From positions 3,821,501-3,885,500 of the forward strand of contig NZ_CP012945.1 in NCBI RefSeq assembly GCF_001402915.1: a DNA stretch of 64,000 nt, given 5' to 3'. Position numbers and translations under genes: made by a program. The notes under the pieces were generated by a model. The model searched no databases. It was not told the origin of the DNA and saw nothing but the letters and a program-made list of their open reading frames with translations. The DNA is from Devosia sp. A16. GTDB lineage: Bacteria; Pseudomonadota; Alphaproteobacteria; Rhizobiales; Devosiaceae. The stretch's first letter is position 1; each line of letters opens with the position of its first letter. Below, piece by piece: positions 20,605 to 29,650 of the stretch.

Positions 20605-22377
20605 TTGCCCGCGTTCCCGGAGGCCCCGCTGCGCCCGACCGACGACCGCCGTACTTTGCTGCTCGCCCTTGGCGCCGCCGGGGTGACACTGGCTGTTGCC
20701 TTGGGCATTGTCGGGCTGCCTGCAGTCAACGCCTGTTCGACCGATCCGCGCGGCGTGGTCACCTGTCTGCGCGACATGGCCGACCGCAAGTTCGACCTCC
20801 CCGGACGGATACCGGGCCGGGTCGCCGACAAAGTCCCGGCCGACGCCATCCCCGGCGACCCCCCGGTGCCGCCGCCTCTCGATGTTGCAGAGATTCAACC
20901 TCCGGCGGCGGCCCCAGGACCGTCCGCTACTCCGTCGACTGCCTCGCCCGACCTGCCGGCGGAGGCCGCGCCTGCGCCGTCCGCCGATCCGTCTGCGGTC
21001 GATGCGGCTCGGCCCACGGTGGCGGCCCAAGTCCCCGGTTACGCCGTTCCGGCGTCGCCCGTGCCTGCATCTGGGGCGATCGAGCCTGTCCCGGCGGCCG
21101 ATACCGCATTGAGTTGGGGCGCAGCCCCCACACCGGAACATGACGTTACTCGGGACGAGTCCGCTGCCCGCCCCGACAGGTTTGCGGTGGAACGCGGCTT
21201 GTCCGTTGAGGACGAGACGCCCGCTCTCGAAGCGGCAGTGCCCGCCTCGCCGCTTGCCGAAGAGCCGGCTGACGCGCCGGAGGCGGGCCCTGGCGCCGCG
21301 CCTGAGCTTGCCGTGCCTGCCGCCGGCGCCCCTGCCGGAGCGCCGTTGGTTGTCGCCAACGCCGAACCGGCGACCGCCCAACCACCTCCGCCGACCATCG
21401 CCGCACCGGTCGTCCTGGCTCCCACCATCGACGCCATCGAACTCGACGGCAGCAAGAGTTTCGTTTCGGGATCTGGCCCGGCCGGTGCATTGATGCGCCT
21501 TTACGCCGACGGCCGACTGATCGGCGAAAGCCCGGTGGAAGAGGGGCGCTGGCTGGTCGAGGGCAGCAACCTACTCGATAATCCGCGGCGCGAGCTGCGT
21601 GTCGAAGCCATCGAACCCGACACCGGCAAGCTGCTGGGTGTTGCCGCCATCACCGTCGAGATCGAGCTGCCCGATGGTGGCGCCCCACCCGACGAGCGGC
21701 CCGAACAGACGCCGGAGCTTGGCAGCGGCGTCGCCCCGGCGCCGCAGGCCGATCCCGCGCCGCCGGTGGCCACTTCGCCGCCTGAGCCGGCGCAGCCGCC
21801 TGCCACCGCCACTCCTCCCGATGCGTCGGCAGTCGCCGACAGCGCGCCGGCAGCGGAACCGGGCGATCAGCCGCTGCTTGTGGAGGAGCCGGAGGCGGAG
21901 CCCGAGGTCGCCCCCATCGAACCCGACTTGCCCCCCGCGCCGCTGCCGCCATTGGACAGCGTGCTGCCGCAAGGCGAGTCCGCTTCGGTCGAAATTCTCG
22001 CTCCCTCGACGCTGCAACCGACCACGTTGCCATCCCCGACCGGTACCGAGCAGCCGTCGACGATTACCCTGCCGGCACCCGAGGCCCCGGCGCTGATCGC
22101 ACAGTTCGACGCCCCCGAAGCTGCGCCGACCGTCGCCGCCGGCCAGCCGGTCACCATCCTGCGCCTCTTGCCGTTCGGCGATCCGGATGAGGGGCGCTAC
22201 AATGTCGGCAAGGCCATCATCCGGCGTGGCGATACATTGTGGAGCATTGCCCGCCGCTACTACGGCCATGGCATCCACTACCGCACCATCTTCCACGCCA
22301 ATCGCGAGCTGATCCGGCGTCCATCGCGCATCTTTCCCGGCCAGATCTTCGAGCTGCCGCTGGTGACCGACGACTGA
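20605..22377 (+). CDS. Membrane-anchored LysM protein with Ala/Pro-rich linker
   Basis: A 590-residue protein with a membrane segment near the N-terminus (LLLALGAAGVTLAVALGIVG, about 18-37), a long low-complexity Ala/Pro/Glu linker, a bacterial Ig-like module (about 270-350: IDAIELDGSKSFVSGSG ... LRVEAIEPDTGKLLGVA), a second Pro/Ala linker, and a C-terminal LysM domain (about 533-587: IRRGDTLWSIARRYYG and IFPGQIFELP). LysM binds peptidoglycan, so the protein probably tethers or spans the periplasm. Such proteins are typical in Hyphomicrobiales. The start is a TTG 24 nt after cimA; no in-frame ATG precedes the membrane segment. Confidence 0.8.
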   Translation: MPAFPEAPLRPTDDRRTLLLALGAAGVTLAVALGIVGLPAVNACSTDPRGVVTCLRDMADRKFDLPGRIPGRVADKVPADAIPGDPPVPPPLDVAEIQPPAAAPGPSATPSTASPDLPAEAAPAPSADPSAVDAARPTVAAQVPGYAVPASPVPASGAIEPVPAADTALSWGAAPTPEHDVTRDESAARPDRFAVERGLSVEDETPALEAAVPASPLAEEPADAPEAGPGAAPELAVPAAGAPAGAPLVVANAEPATAQPPPPTIAAPVVLAPTIDAIELDGSKSFVSGSGPAGALMRLYADGRLIGESPVEEGRWLVEGSNLLDNPRRELRVEAIEPDTGKLLGVAAITVEIELPDGGAPPDERPEQTPELGSGVAPAPQADPAPPVATSPPEPAQPPATATPPDASAVADSAPAAEPGDQPLLVEEPEAEPEVAPIEPDLPPAPLPPLDSVLPQGESASVEILAPSTLQPTTLPSPTGTEQPSTITLPAPEAPALIAQFDAPEAAPTVAAGQPVTILRLLPFGDPDEGRYNVGKAIIRRGDTLWSIARRYYGHGIHYRTIFHANRELIRRPSRIFPGQIFELPLVTDD

Positions 22378-22486
22378 GGGCACGGCCCGCCAATCCCTGA
22401 CAGCGTCGTGCCGCGAATCCGGTTCAACTGCCCAGTCAGGCAGGTGGTTTCGCCTTGCCTTGGCGAGGCCGATCTTTTATCGCTGA

Positions 22487-22813
22487 ATGACGATGAACCC
22501 GATGCACGACGACGACATCGCCAATGTGATGCGGGCGCTCGGACACCCCGTCCGGCTCAACATCCTGCGCATCCTCGCCGCCCAGCGCGCCGGCGATTGC
22601 TGCTGCACCGATGTCACACAGAACCTGTCATTGGCCCAGTCCACCGTGAGCCAGCACATCAAGGTGCTGCTCGATGCCGGCCTGGTGGAGCGTCACCCCA
22701 AGGGCACCCGCAACTGCTACTCGTTGCGCGCCGATCGGCTGGCCGATTTCGGCATTGCCTGCAGCGGTCTGTTCACCGGCCTCACCGATCACCCGGTCAA
22801 AGAGCTAGCCTGA
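22487..22813 (+). CDS. ArsR family transcriptional regulator
   Basis: A 108-residue winged-helix regulator. The HTH is evident (ALGHPVRLNILRILA ... SLAQSTVSQHIKVLLDAGLV), and a cysteine cluster CCC at residues 38-40 sits where ArsR/SmtB metal sensors carry the alpha-3 ligands (as in ELCVCDL), suggesting thiophilic metal or redox sensing. The wing is RHPKGTRNCYSL. Its stop overlaps the ATG of the ABC transporter gene (TGATG), so the two are co-translated and the regulator probably controls the exporter. A second ATG five codons in is possible. Confidence 0.88.
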   Translation: MTMNPMHDDDIANVMRALGHPVRLNILRILAAQRAGDCCCTDVTQNLSLAQSTVSQHIKVLLDAGLVERHPKGTRNCYSLRADRLADFGIACSGLFTGLTDHPVKELA

Positions 22814-24711
22814 TGTCTTCCGCCGATGAGGCAACCAAGCGCCCCACCGTCAGCGCGGAGGAGGGTGGCCTGCTTGCCACTGTACGAAACCTCTGGGGCT
22901 ACATGTGGCCCGAGGGTCGCCCCGATCTGAAGTGGCGCGTCGTCCTCGCCATCGGCGCCTTGCTGGTGTCGAAGGTGGCGACCACCCTGGTGCCCTTCGT
23001 CTACAAGTGGATCATCGACAGCCTCGACGGCACGACGCCTGATACCGCGCTGGTCATGGGCGTTGCCATTCCCATCGTGCTGGTCGTCGCCTTCGGCGTC
23101 GGCAACATCATCGATGCCGGCTTCCAGCAATTGCGCGACGTACTGTTCGCCTCGGTCGGCCAGCATGCGGTTCGCAAACTGGCGCTGCAGACCTTCGAAC
23201 ATCTGCACAAGCTGTCACTGCGCTTCCACCTTGCCCGCCGCACCGGCGGCCTGAGCCGGGTCATCGAACGCGGCACCAAGGGTATCGAGACCATCGTGCG
23301 CTTCACGATGCTCAACACCGCGCCCACGCTGGTCGAGTTCGTCATCACCGGCATCATCTTCATCGTCATGTTCGGCGTCAGCTACCTCAGCGTGCTGGTC
23401 GTCACGGTCTGGCTTTACCTGTGGTTCACCATCAAGGCGTCGAACTGGCGTATCGCCATTCGCCGCGACATGAACGACAGCGACACCGATGCCAACGGCA
23501 AGGCCATCGACAGCCTGCTGAATTTCGAGACGGTGAAGTACTTCGCCAACGAGAAGATGGAGGCACAACGCTTCGATGCCTCGATGGAGAAGTATGAACG
23601 CTCCGCCATCCGCATCTGGACCTCGCTCGGCTTCCTGAACTTCGGTCAAGCGGTGATCTTCTATTCCGGCACGGTGATCATCCTGATCATGGCTGTATTG
23701 GGGGTGATGAACCGCACGCTGACGCTGGGCGATTTCGTGCTGCTCAACACCTTCCTGATGCAGATCTACCGGCCGCTCAATTTCATCGGCTTCGTCTATC
23801 GCGAGATCCGGCAGGGGCTCACCGATATCGAGGAAATGTTCAAGCTGCTGGATCGGGCTCCGGAGATCCAGGACAAGCCGGGCGCCAAGCCGCTTGCCGT
23901 CACCGGCCCGGTGGTGAAGTTCGAGGATGTGAAGTTCCACTACGATGCGGATCGCCCGATCCTCAAGGGCATCAGCTTCGAGGTACCGGCGGGCAAGACC
24001 ATAGCGGTGGTCGGGCCGTCGGGTGCCGGTAAATCCACCATCTCGCGGCTGCTCTATCGCTTCTACGATGTCATCGAAGGGCGGATCACCATCGACGGCC
24101 AGGACCTGCGTGACGTCACCCAGGAGAGCCTGCGCGCCGCCATCGGCATGGTGCCGCAGGACACGGTGCTGTTCAACGACACCATCGCCTACAACATCCG
24201 CTATGGTCGCCCGGACGCGACCGAGGCGGAGGTGAAGAAAGCCGCCGAGCTGGCGCAGATCGGCCACTTCATCGAGAGCCTGCCCAAGGGCTACGAGACG
24301 CCGGTGGGCGAGCGTGGCCTCAAGCTCTCGGGCGGCGAGAAGCAGCGCGTCGCCATCGCCCGCACCATCCTGAAGGGACCGCCGATCCTGATTCTCGACG
24401 AGGCGACTTCTGCCCTCGATTCCAAGACCGAGGAAGACATCAAGTCCGCCCTCGACGTGGTCTCGGCCAACCGCACCACCCTGGTCATCGCCCATCGGCT
24501 CTCCACCGTCGTCAATGCCGACGAGATCATCGTCCTGCGCGACGGTCAGATCGCCGAGCGCGGCACCCACCATCGCCTGCTGGCCAAGCAGGGGCTCTAT
24601 GCCCAGATGTGGAACCGCCAGCGCGAGGCCTCGGAGGCCGAAGAGCGCATGCAGCGCGTCGCCAACGACCCCGAAGGCTTCGTCAAGCGCGGTCTGCCCG
24701 CGGCGGAGTAG
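22813..24711 (+). CDS. ATM1-type ABC exporter (fused permease-ATPase)
   Basis: A 632-residue half-transporter with a six-helix membrane domain (about 40-345) and a nucleotide-binding domain: Walker A GPSGAGKST near residue 402, signature LSGGEKQRVAIART near 505, Walker B ILILDEATSALDS, and the switch His in VIAHRLSTV. The membrane domain (LSRVIERGTKGIETIVRF, LNFETVKYFANE) is that of the Atm1/HMT1 group, which exports glutathione-linked sulfur or heavy metals. The upstream ArsR gene with a Cys cluster favours a metal or thiol-stress role. The ATG overlaps the ArsR stop; the much longer frame upstream is antisense to sense and rejected. Confidence 0.92.
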   Translation: MSSADEATKRPTVSAEEGGLLATVRNLWGYMWPEGRPDLKWRVVLAIGALLVSKVATTLVPFVYKWIIDSLDGTTPDTALVMGVAIPIVLVVAFGVGNIIDAGFQQLRDVLFASVGQHAVRKLALQTFEHLHKLSLRFHLARRTGGLSRVIERGTKGIETIVRFTMLNTAPTLVEFVITGIIFIVMFGVSYLSVLVVTVWLYLWFTIKASNWRIAIRRDMNDSDTDANGKAIDSLLNFETVKYFANEKMEAQRFDASMEKYERSAIRIWTSLGFLNFGQAVIFYSGTVIILIMAVLGVMNRTLTLGDFVLLNTFLMQIYRPLNFIGFVYREIRQGLTDIEEMFKLLDRAPEIQDKPGAKPLAVTGPVVKFEDVKFHYDADRPILKGISFEVPAGKTIAVVGPSGAGKSTISRLLYRFYDVIEGRITIDGQDLRDVTQESLRAAIGMVPQDTVLFNDTIAYNIRYGRPDATEAEVKKAAELAQIGHFIESLPKGYETPVGERGLKLSGGEKQRVAIARTILKGPPILILDEATSALDSKTEEDIKSALDVVSANRTTLVIAHRLSTVVNADEIIVLRDGQIAERGTHHRLLAKQGLYAQMWNRQREASEAEERMQRVANDPEGFVKRGLPAAE

Positions 24712-24729
24712 CAGAGGTTTGCCGTCACA

Positions 24730-24853
24730 GACGGCCCCCTCCCATCCTCCCCCATAAAGGGAGAGGTGCCCTGCCGGTGCGATTGGCACTATCGATGCCA
24801 GAGCCTCGACTCTTCACCTCCCTCTTTATGGGGGAGGCCGGGAGGGGGCCGTC
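24730..24853. repeat. Dispersed 124-nt palindromic repeat, copy 1
   Basis: The element begins GACGGCCCCCTCCCATCCTC and ends in the inverse GGAGGCCGGGAGGGGGCCGTC, enclosing inner arms (CCCCCATAAAGGGAGAGGTG and CACCTCCCTCTTTATGGGGG) and a variable centre. A second copy lies at 41035-41157; the two share both ends and the core GGTGCCCTGCCGGTGCG but differ in the centre. It fills the gap after the ABC exporter gene. Confidence 0.9.
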
Positions 24854-24890
24854 TCTGACAGTCAGCACCACCAAGAACCGGCCGCTTACC

Positions 24891-24916
24891 GGAACCCACC
24901 CTTTGACCAATCCGTT
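24891..24916 (+). promoter_or_regulatory. EcfG (general stress) type promoter upstream of acyltransferase
   Basis: GGAAC (24891-24895), a 17-nt spacer, and CGTT (24913-24916) match the alphaproteobacterial EcfG sigma factor promoter pattern exactly. The -10 element lies 27 nt before the acyltransferase ATG. Confidence 0.55.
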
Positions 24917-24943
24917 GCGTCCGACCATCACAGCATCGGCCAA

Positions 24944-25930
24944 ATGACCTCATCCGCTTCCCGCAACGCTTCCCTCGACGCCCTGCGCGTCCTGAGCCTG
25001 TTCGGCATCGTCACCCTGCATGTCGCCGGTGGCGGCTTCGCCGACAACAAGCCGCTCGGCTTCGTCGTCGATGAGCTGAGCCGCTTCGCCGTGCCGGTGT
25101 TCTTCCTGATGTCGGCCTATTTCTGGAAGGACGCCGACCTCGCCGCGCCGCTCCGGCTGGCCGGCAAGGTGGCTCGCCGGGTGATGCCGGCGTTTGCGGT
25201 TGTCCTCGCCATCACCGTGGCACTGCGCCTGCTCGAGGGCGATCGGCCCGGCTTCGAGCTGACGCCGGATGGTCTGCTGTTGCTCCTCTGGTCCGGTGGG
25301 CCGGCCTTCCACCTGTGGTTCCTGCCCGCCCTGGTGCTCGGCAGCGCCATTGTTGCAACGCTGATCAAATTCACCGGCCTGCGCTGGACCCTCGCCATCG
25401 CGCTAGTCCTCTACGGCGTCGGCACCACCATCGGCGCCTACTCAAAGCCGCTGTTGGGCCATGGCTTCCCGTTCTGGATGGATCGCAACGGGCTGTTCTT
25501 CGCGCCGGTCTTTCTCGTCGCTGGCATCGTGCTGCGCCGCAACCGTACCGCGCTGGCCGGCCTGCCGGTCCCGGCGATCGTCGCATCGCTGGTGCTCTTT
25601 GCGGCCCTGCATCTTTCTGAAGGCTATTTCGTCGTCGGCCGCTATGCCCTGGGTCACGATTACTCGCTCGCGACCCTCGGCTACGCCCTCTCGGTGGCGG
25701 TGCTGTTCATGCGCCTCGAACTGAAGAGCCCGATCTGGTCGACCCTCGGCCAAGCTACCTTCGGCGCTTACCTCATTCACCTGTTGGTCCTGCAAGTCCT
25801 CGCCGGCGATCTGGGTCTCGGCCGCCACTCTCTGCTGATGATCGGCCTCGGCTTCAGCATCAGCCTTGGTCTGGCCGTGGCGTGGAGGGCAGGGCGGCCA
25901 AAGTTGGTTCGCGCCCCGGTAAAGGCATGA
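24944..25930 (+). CDS. Acyltransferase family 3 membrane protein
   Basis: A 328-residue integral membrane protein with about ten hydrophobic segments. The family-3 acyltransferase signature is at the N-terminus: SLDALRVLSLFGIVTLHVAGG (catalytic His) and FAVPVFFLMSAYF. Such enzymes O-acetylate or otherwise acylate surface polysaccharides, glucans or antibiotics in the inner membrane. No partner glycan gene is adjacent. An EcfG-type promoter directly upstream suggests expression under general stress. A frameshifted antitoxin remnant abuts it on the other strand, one base after the stop. Confidence 0.88.
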   Translation: MTSSASRNASLDALRVLSLFGIVTLHVAGGGFADNKPLGFVVDELSRFAVPVFFLMSAYFWKDADLAAPLRLAGKVARRVMPAFAVVLAITVALRLLEGDRPGFELTPDGLLLLLWSGGPAFHLWFLPALVLGSAIVATLIKFTGLRWTLAIALVLYGVGTTIGAYSKPLLGHGFPFWMDRNGLFFAPVFLVAGIVLRRNRTALAGLPVPAIVASLVLFAALHLSEGYFVVGRYALGHDYSLATLGYALSVAVLFMRLELKSPIWSTLGQATFGAYLIHLLVLQVLAGDLGLGRHSLLMIGLGFSISLGLAVAWRAGRPKLVRAPVKA

Positions 25931-25931
25931 A

Positions 25932-26214
25932 CTATCTGTCGTCTCGCTCGGGAGGGTCGTGCTTCACCTCCCATGTTGCCAAGGCGCGATAGACCTGGTC
26001 GCGCATCACTGATGCTCTTATGCATTAGTCGTTCCAGCTCCGGTCGATCGGGGCCCGGCGCCTTACCGATGAGCGCCTGAAACATCGTTGGTGACAACAC
26101 GATCGCGGCGCCGACTCCTTCGTGCACGATTTCCACCGGTTCAGCTCGCGCAGTTTCGATTACCGCGTCGAGTTCGTAGCCAGCTTGACCAACCGTTATG
26201 CGGCGCGTCGGCAT
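25932..26214 (-). pseudogene. Frameshifted Phd/YefM-like antitoxin
   Basis: From the ATG at 26214 the frame encodes RRITVGQAGYELDAVIETAR and EPVEIVHEGVGAAIVLSPT, a typical Phd/YefM N-terminus (DNA-binding and dimerisation). It then reads into the antisense of the acyltransferase gene, with an Arg/Pro-rich tail. In the adjacent frame, between 26024 and 25932, a protein-like C-terminus appears (RDQVYRALATWEVKHDPPE) and ends in TAG at 25932-25934, exactly one base beyond the acyltransferase stop. A single +1 shift joins the two halves to a protein of about 94 residues, the usual size. No toxin gene is adjacent. Sequencing error or programmed shift are alternatives. Confidence 0.6.
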
Positions 26215-26245
26215 GCTCCTGAGATCGTCTGCGTCGAAGCATAGC

Positions 26246-26279
26246 AAAAGGGGCCCGGTTTCCACCGGGCCCCCTTTTT
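26246..26279. terminator. Bidirectional terminator after the RND operon
   Basis: A GC stem GGGGCCCGGT/ACCGGGCCCC with a TTCC loop is flanked by AAAA on the left and CTTTTTG on the right, so it can stop transcription in both directions. On the - strand it ends the efflux operon, whose last gene stops at 26300. Confidence 0.85.
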
Positions 26280-26299
26280 GCGTGTCTCTATAGTTCAGC

Positions 26300-29200
26300 T
26301 TACTCGGCAGCCTGGCGGCTGACCACCGTCACGCCGTCCTGCTCCGTCTCGACGAGGCCCGAACCTTCGGTCTTGATGAACCGCTTCGAGCTGTCGATGT
26401 CGGCCGGGATCTCCACCGTCTCGCCTTCCGGCGTGACCGCGGTGTGCTTGCGCCGGCCGAAGATCGCCCGGAACGGCCAGGCGATGGCGTTGCCGATGGC
26501 GCCGAACACTGCACCGAACAGCCGGCCTATCCAGCCGTGACGGATCACGCTCGGGGCGGTGATCATCACCGGCACCATTACCAAGGTGAGGGCGGTCGAG
26601 ACGAACAGGCCAGAAACCAGAGCTGCCGACAGGTGCGTGAACCACGAACCGGCGAGGCCACCCCAGACGATCTCGCGCCGGATGAAGTCGAACTCGACGT
26701 TCACCGCCATCGGGATCACGCCCAGGGCCGTCACCGTGGCGGTGAGCAGCACCGGCCGCACGCGCTGGGCTGCGGTGATCAGCATCGCCTTGGTCGGCTC
26801 GACCCCGTCACCACGGTTGTAGTGGTTGTAGGTGTCGATCAGCACGATACCGTTCTTCACCACGATACCGGCCAGCGCCACGATGCCGAGCCCGGTCATG
26901 ATGGCCGAGAAGCTCATCCCGGTGATCGTCATGCCCAGCATCACGCCGGCCAGCGACATGACCACGGTCGAGAGCGTCACCAGCACCTGGTAGAAGCTGT
27001 TGTACTCGAGCAGCAGCACCAGGAAGATGATGAACAGCGCAGCCCCCAATGCCTGCATGATGAAGGCATTGGTGTCGCCGATCTGCTCGTCAGCACCGCC
27101 GAACGCCACCTTGGTGGTCGAGGGGAAGCCCTGCTCGGCCACCCAGGTCTTCAGCTGGGCGACCTTGGCATCAGCCGGCACGCCCGGCGCCAGGTTGGCG
27201 GCGACGCCCATTACATAGACGCCGTTCTTCCGGCTGATATTGGCGACCTTCGGCACCGCCTCACGCTTGATGAAGTTCGACACCGGCACCAGACCCTGGG
27301 CCGTGACGATCCGCAGCGAGTCGAGGCTGTCGAAGCTGCGCTCGTCCAGCGGCAGGCGGACGCGGATATCCAGTTCGTCGTCGGCGTCGTCCGGCCGGTA
27401 TGAGCCAAGCTTCACGCCCGAGGTCACCAACTGGACATAGGGGCTGAGCTCGCGCACGCCGATGCCGTACTTGGCGGCGGCGACGCGATCGATCGTCACT
27501 TCCCAGTCGATGCCTGGGGAGGGACGTCCGTCTTCCACGTCGATGGTATCGCCAAGGTCATTCTCCACATAGTTGCGCAGTTTGGTCACCACCGGCGTCA
27601 GGTCGGCATAGTTGGTGCTTTCGACCGTCAGGTTGATGGCCTTGCCGGCCGGCGGACCGTTCTCCTGCGCCGCGATCTGCACCTCGAGGCCAGAGATATC
27701 CTTCACCCGGTCACGGATGTTCTGGAAGATCTCTTCGGCCTTGACGCGCTCGTTCCACGGCTGCAGCTGCAGGTTGAACTGCCCGATGGTGTCCGGCGGA
27801 CCGCCGCTCGAGAAGCTGCTGCCACCACCGGCGAAGGTCATGATCGAGTCCTGCACACCCTGCACCTGCAGGATCTGGTTCTCGACTTCCACCAGCATGT
27901 CGCGGATTTCCGTCGGCGAATAGTTGCCGCGGGCGATCACGTTGACCGTGCCGAACTCGGCTTCCGAGGCCGGGAAGGCTTCCATGCCGGTCGGGTGGGC
28001 GATGTAGGCGTAGAACATGAAGCCGACGATGGTGAAACCGGTGAGCAACGACAGGATCGGATGGCGGATCAGGTGCTGCAGCGTGCGCACATAGACGCCC
28101 GTCGGACCCTTCACCTTCTTCACATCGAACTTGTCCGGATACATGACGACGTCCGCGGCTTCCTTGGCCTTGGGGTCGACATGGCTCGAGGCGATGATCG
28201 CACCGATCACCGGCATGAACACCAGCGCCGACAGCAGCGAGGCGCACATCACCACGATCACGATGATCGGCAGGTAGCTCATGAACTTGCCGATGATGCC
28301 CGGCCAGAACAGCAGCGGGATAAACGCGCCCAGCGTCGTGAAGGTGGCCGAAACCACCGGCACGAACATCTTGCGCGCCGCAAGGATGAACGCCTCTTTC
28401 TTGCTGACGCCTTCCTGCAGCTTTCGTTCTGCGTACTCCACCACCACGATCGGGTCGTCGACGAGCACGCCCACTGCCAGCACCAGGCCGAACATGATCA
28501 TCATGTTGATGGTCATGCCGAGCATCTGGACCACGAGGAACGCGATCATGAACGAGATCGGGATCGAGGTGCCGATCATCAGCGCCGGGCGCACGCCGAG
28601 CGTGGCGACGCAGGTGATCATCACCAGCGCCACGGCGGTCAGCACGGCCGCTTCGAGCGAGCGGAACAGGTTCTTGGTGGAATCTGCCTGATCGACGAGG
28701 AAGCTGTGCTGGATGCCGGACGGCCAGTCCTTGGTGAACTCGGTGGTGACGGCGCGGACCTTGTCGGAGATATCGATGACGTTGGTGCCGAGCTTCTTGA
28801 TCACACCCAGCGTGATCGCCTGCTGGCCATTGACGTGCGCGTATTCGGTCGCGTCCTTGAAGGTGCGCGTCACCGTCGCCACGTCGCCGAAGGTCACGAC
28901 ATTGTCGCCATCCGCCTTGATCGGCAGCGAGTAGACGTCCTGCGCCGTGGTGATGAGGCCCGGCACCTCGACGTTGAACGAACCCCGTCCGGTATCGAGC
29001 GTGCCGCCCGGCACCACCATGTTGTTCTTGGCCAGCGCGTCGAGCAGTTGCCCGGCAGTGAGGTTATAGGCCTCCAGCCGGTTCATATCGATGGTCACAG
29101 CCAGCATTTCGTCGCGCGAGCCGGAAATGCTCACGCTCTGCACTGTCGGGATCGCTTCGAGCTCTTCCTTGAGATCCTTGGCGCGTTGCACCAGGGTGCG

Positions 29201-29650
29201 CTCAGGCACGTCGCCATAGACCGCCACCGAGATCGACGGCATGTCGGTGAACGAGATTTCCGTCACTGACGGCACGGTCGCGTCGTCCGGCAGCTCGCCG
29301 GCGACGCCGTCGAGCTTGGCGCGGATGTCGGCCAGCGCCTTGTCGGCGTCGGCGTTGACGTCGAACTCGAGGAACACCGAGGCGTGGCCGGTCGACGAGG
29401 TCGAAGTGTAATTCTTCAGCCCGTCGATGTCCTTGACGCGATCCTCGATCGGCTTGGCCAGCAGCCGCTCCGCGTCACGCGGAGAGACGCCGGTCTGGCT
29501 GGTCGACACGTAGAAATACGGGATGTCGATCGCCGGGAAACTCTCCTTGGGCAACGACACATATGCGCTGAAACCGGCGAGGAGCAGCAGCGCCATCACC
29601 GTCAACACGACCCGCGGCATGCGCAGGACGCGTTCGAGGAAATTCATCAT
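26300..29650 (-). CDS. RND family efflux permease
   Basis: A 1116-residue inner-membrane proton-driven efflux pump of the AcrB/hydrophobe-amphiphile family. One membrane helix at the N-terminus (VVLTVMALLLLAGFSAYVSLP), a large periplasmic loop, a helix bundle with the proton-relay acidic pair in AVGVLVDDPIVVVEYAER, then a second loop and bundle (VVKNGIVLIDTYNHYNRG). The length is somewhat above AcrB because of a hydrophilic C-terminal tail of about 50 residues. It is the last gene of padR-MFP-RND; its start overlaps the adaptor stop by 4 nt. No outer-membrane channel gene is present. Confidence 0.93.
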   Translation of the reverse strand: MMNFLERVLRMPRVVLTVMALLLLAGFSAYVSLPKESFPAIDIPYFYVSTSQTGVSPRDAERLLAKPIEDRVKDIDGLKNYTSTSSTGHASVFLEFDVNADADKALADIRAKLDGVAGELPDDATVPSVTEISFTDMPSISVAVYGDVPERTLVQRAKDLKEELEAIPTVQSVSISGSRDEMLAVTIDMNRLEAYNLTAGQLLDALAKNNMVVPGGTLDTGRGSFNVEVPGLITTAQDVYSLPIKADGDNVVTFGDVATVTRTFKDATEYAHVNGQQAITLGVIKKLGTNVIDISDKVRAVTTEFTKDWPSGIQHSFLVDQADSTKNLFRSLEAAVLTAVALVMITCVATLGVRPALMIGTSIPISFMIAFLVVQMLGMTINMMIMFGLVLAVGVLVDDPIVVVEYAERKLQEGVSKKEAFILAARKMFVPVVSATFTTLGAFIPLLFWPGIIGKFMSYLPIIVIVVMCASLLSALVFMPVIGAIIASSHVDPKAKEAADVVMYPDKFDVKKVKGPTGVYVRTLQHLIRHPILSLLTGFTIVGFMFYAYIAHPTGMEAFPASEAEFGTVNVIARGNYSPTEIRDMLVEVENQILQVQGVQDSIMTFAGGGSSFSSGGPPDTIGQFNLQLQPWNERVKAEEIFQNIRDRVKDISGLEVQIAAQENGPPAGKAINLTVESTNYADLTPVVTKLRNYVENDLGDTIDVEDGRPSPGIDWEVTIDRVAAAKYGIGVRELSPYVQLVTSGVKLGSYRPDDADDELDIRVRLPLDERSFDSLDSLRIVTAQGLVPVSNFIKREAVPKVANISRKNGVYVMGVAANLAPGVPADAKVAQLKTWVAEQGFPSTTKVAFGGADEQIGDTNAFIMQALGAALFIIFLVLLLEYNSFYQVLVTLSTVVMSLAGVMLGMTITGMSFSAIMTGLGIVALAGIVVKNGIVLIDTYNHYNRGDGVEPTKAMLITAAQRVRPVLLTATVTALGVIPMAVNVEFDFIRREIVWGGLAGSWFTHLSAALVSGLFVSTALTLVMVPVMITAPSVIRHGWIGRLFGAVFGAIGNAIAWPFRAIFGRRKHTAVTPEGETVEIPADIDSSKRFIKTEGSGLVETEQDGVTVVSRQAAE

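Noticed and set aside
25777-26265. The full 162-codon - strand frame as an intact gene
   Set aside because: Its last 50 codons are antisense to the acyltransferase and Arg/Pro-rich; a frameshifted antitoxin explains the region better.
26444-27403. Long open frame (319 codons) on the + strand inside the RND permease gene
   Set aside because: It is antisense to a clear RND gene, rich in His, Arg and Gln as GC-rich shadow frames are, and has no ribosome-binding site.
27995-29269. A 424-codon + strand frame, His/Asp/Arg-rich
   Set aside because: Shadow of the RND permease; the composition mirrors the antisense of hydrophobic codons.
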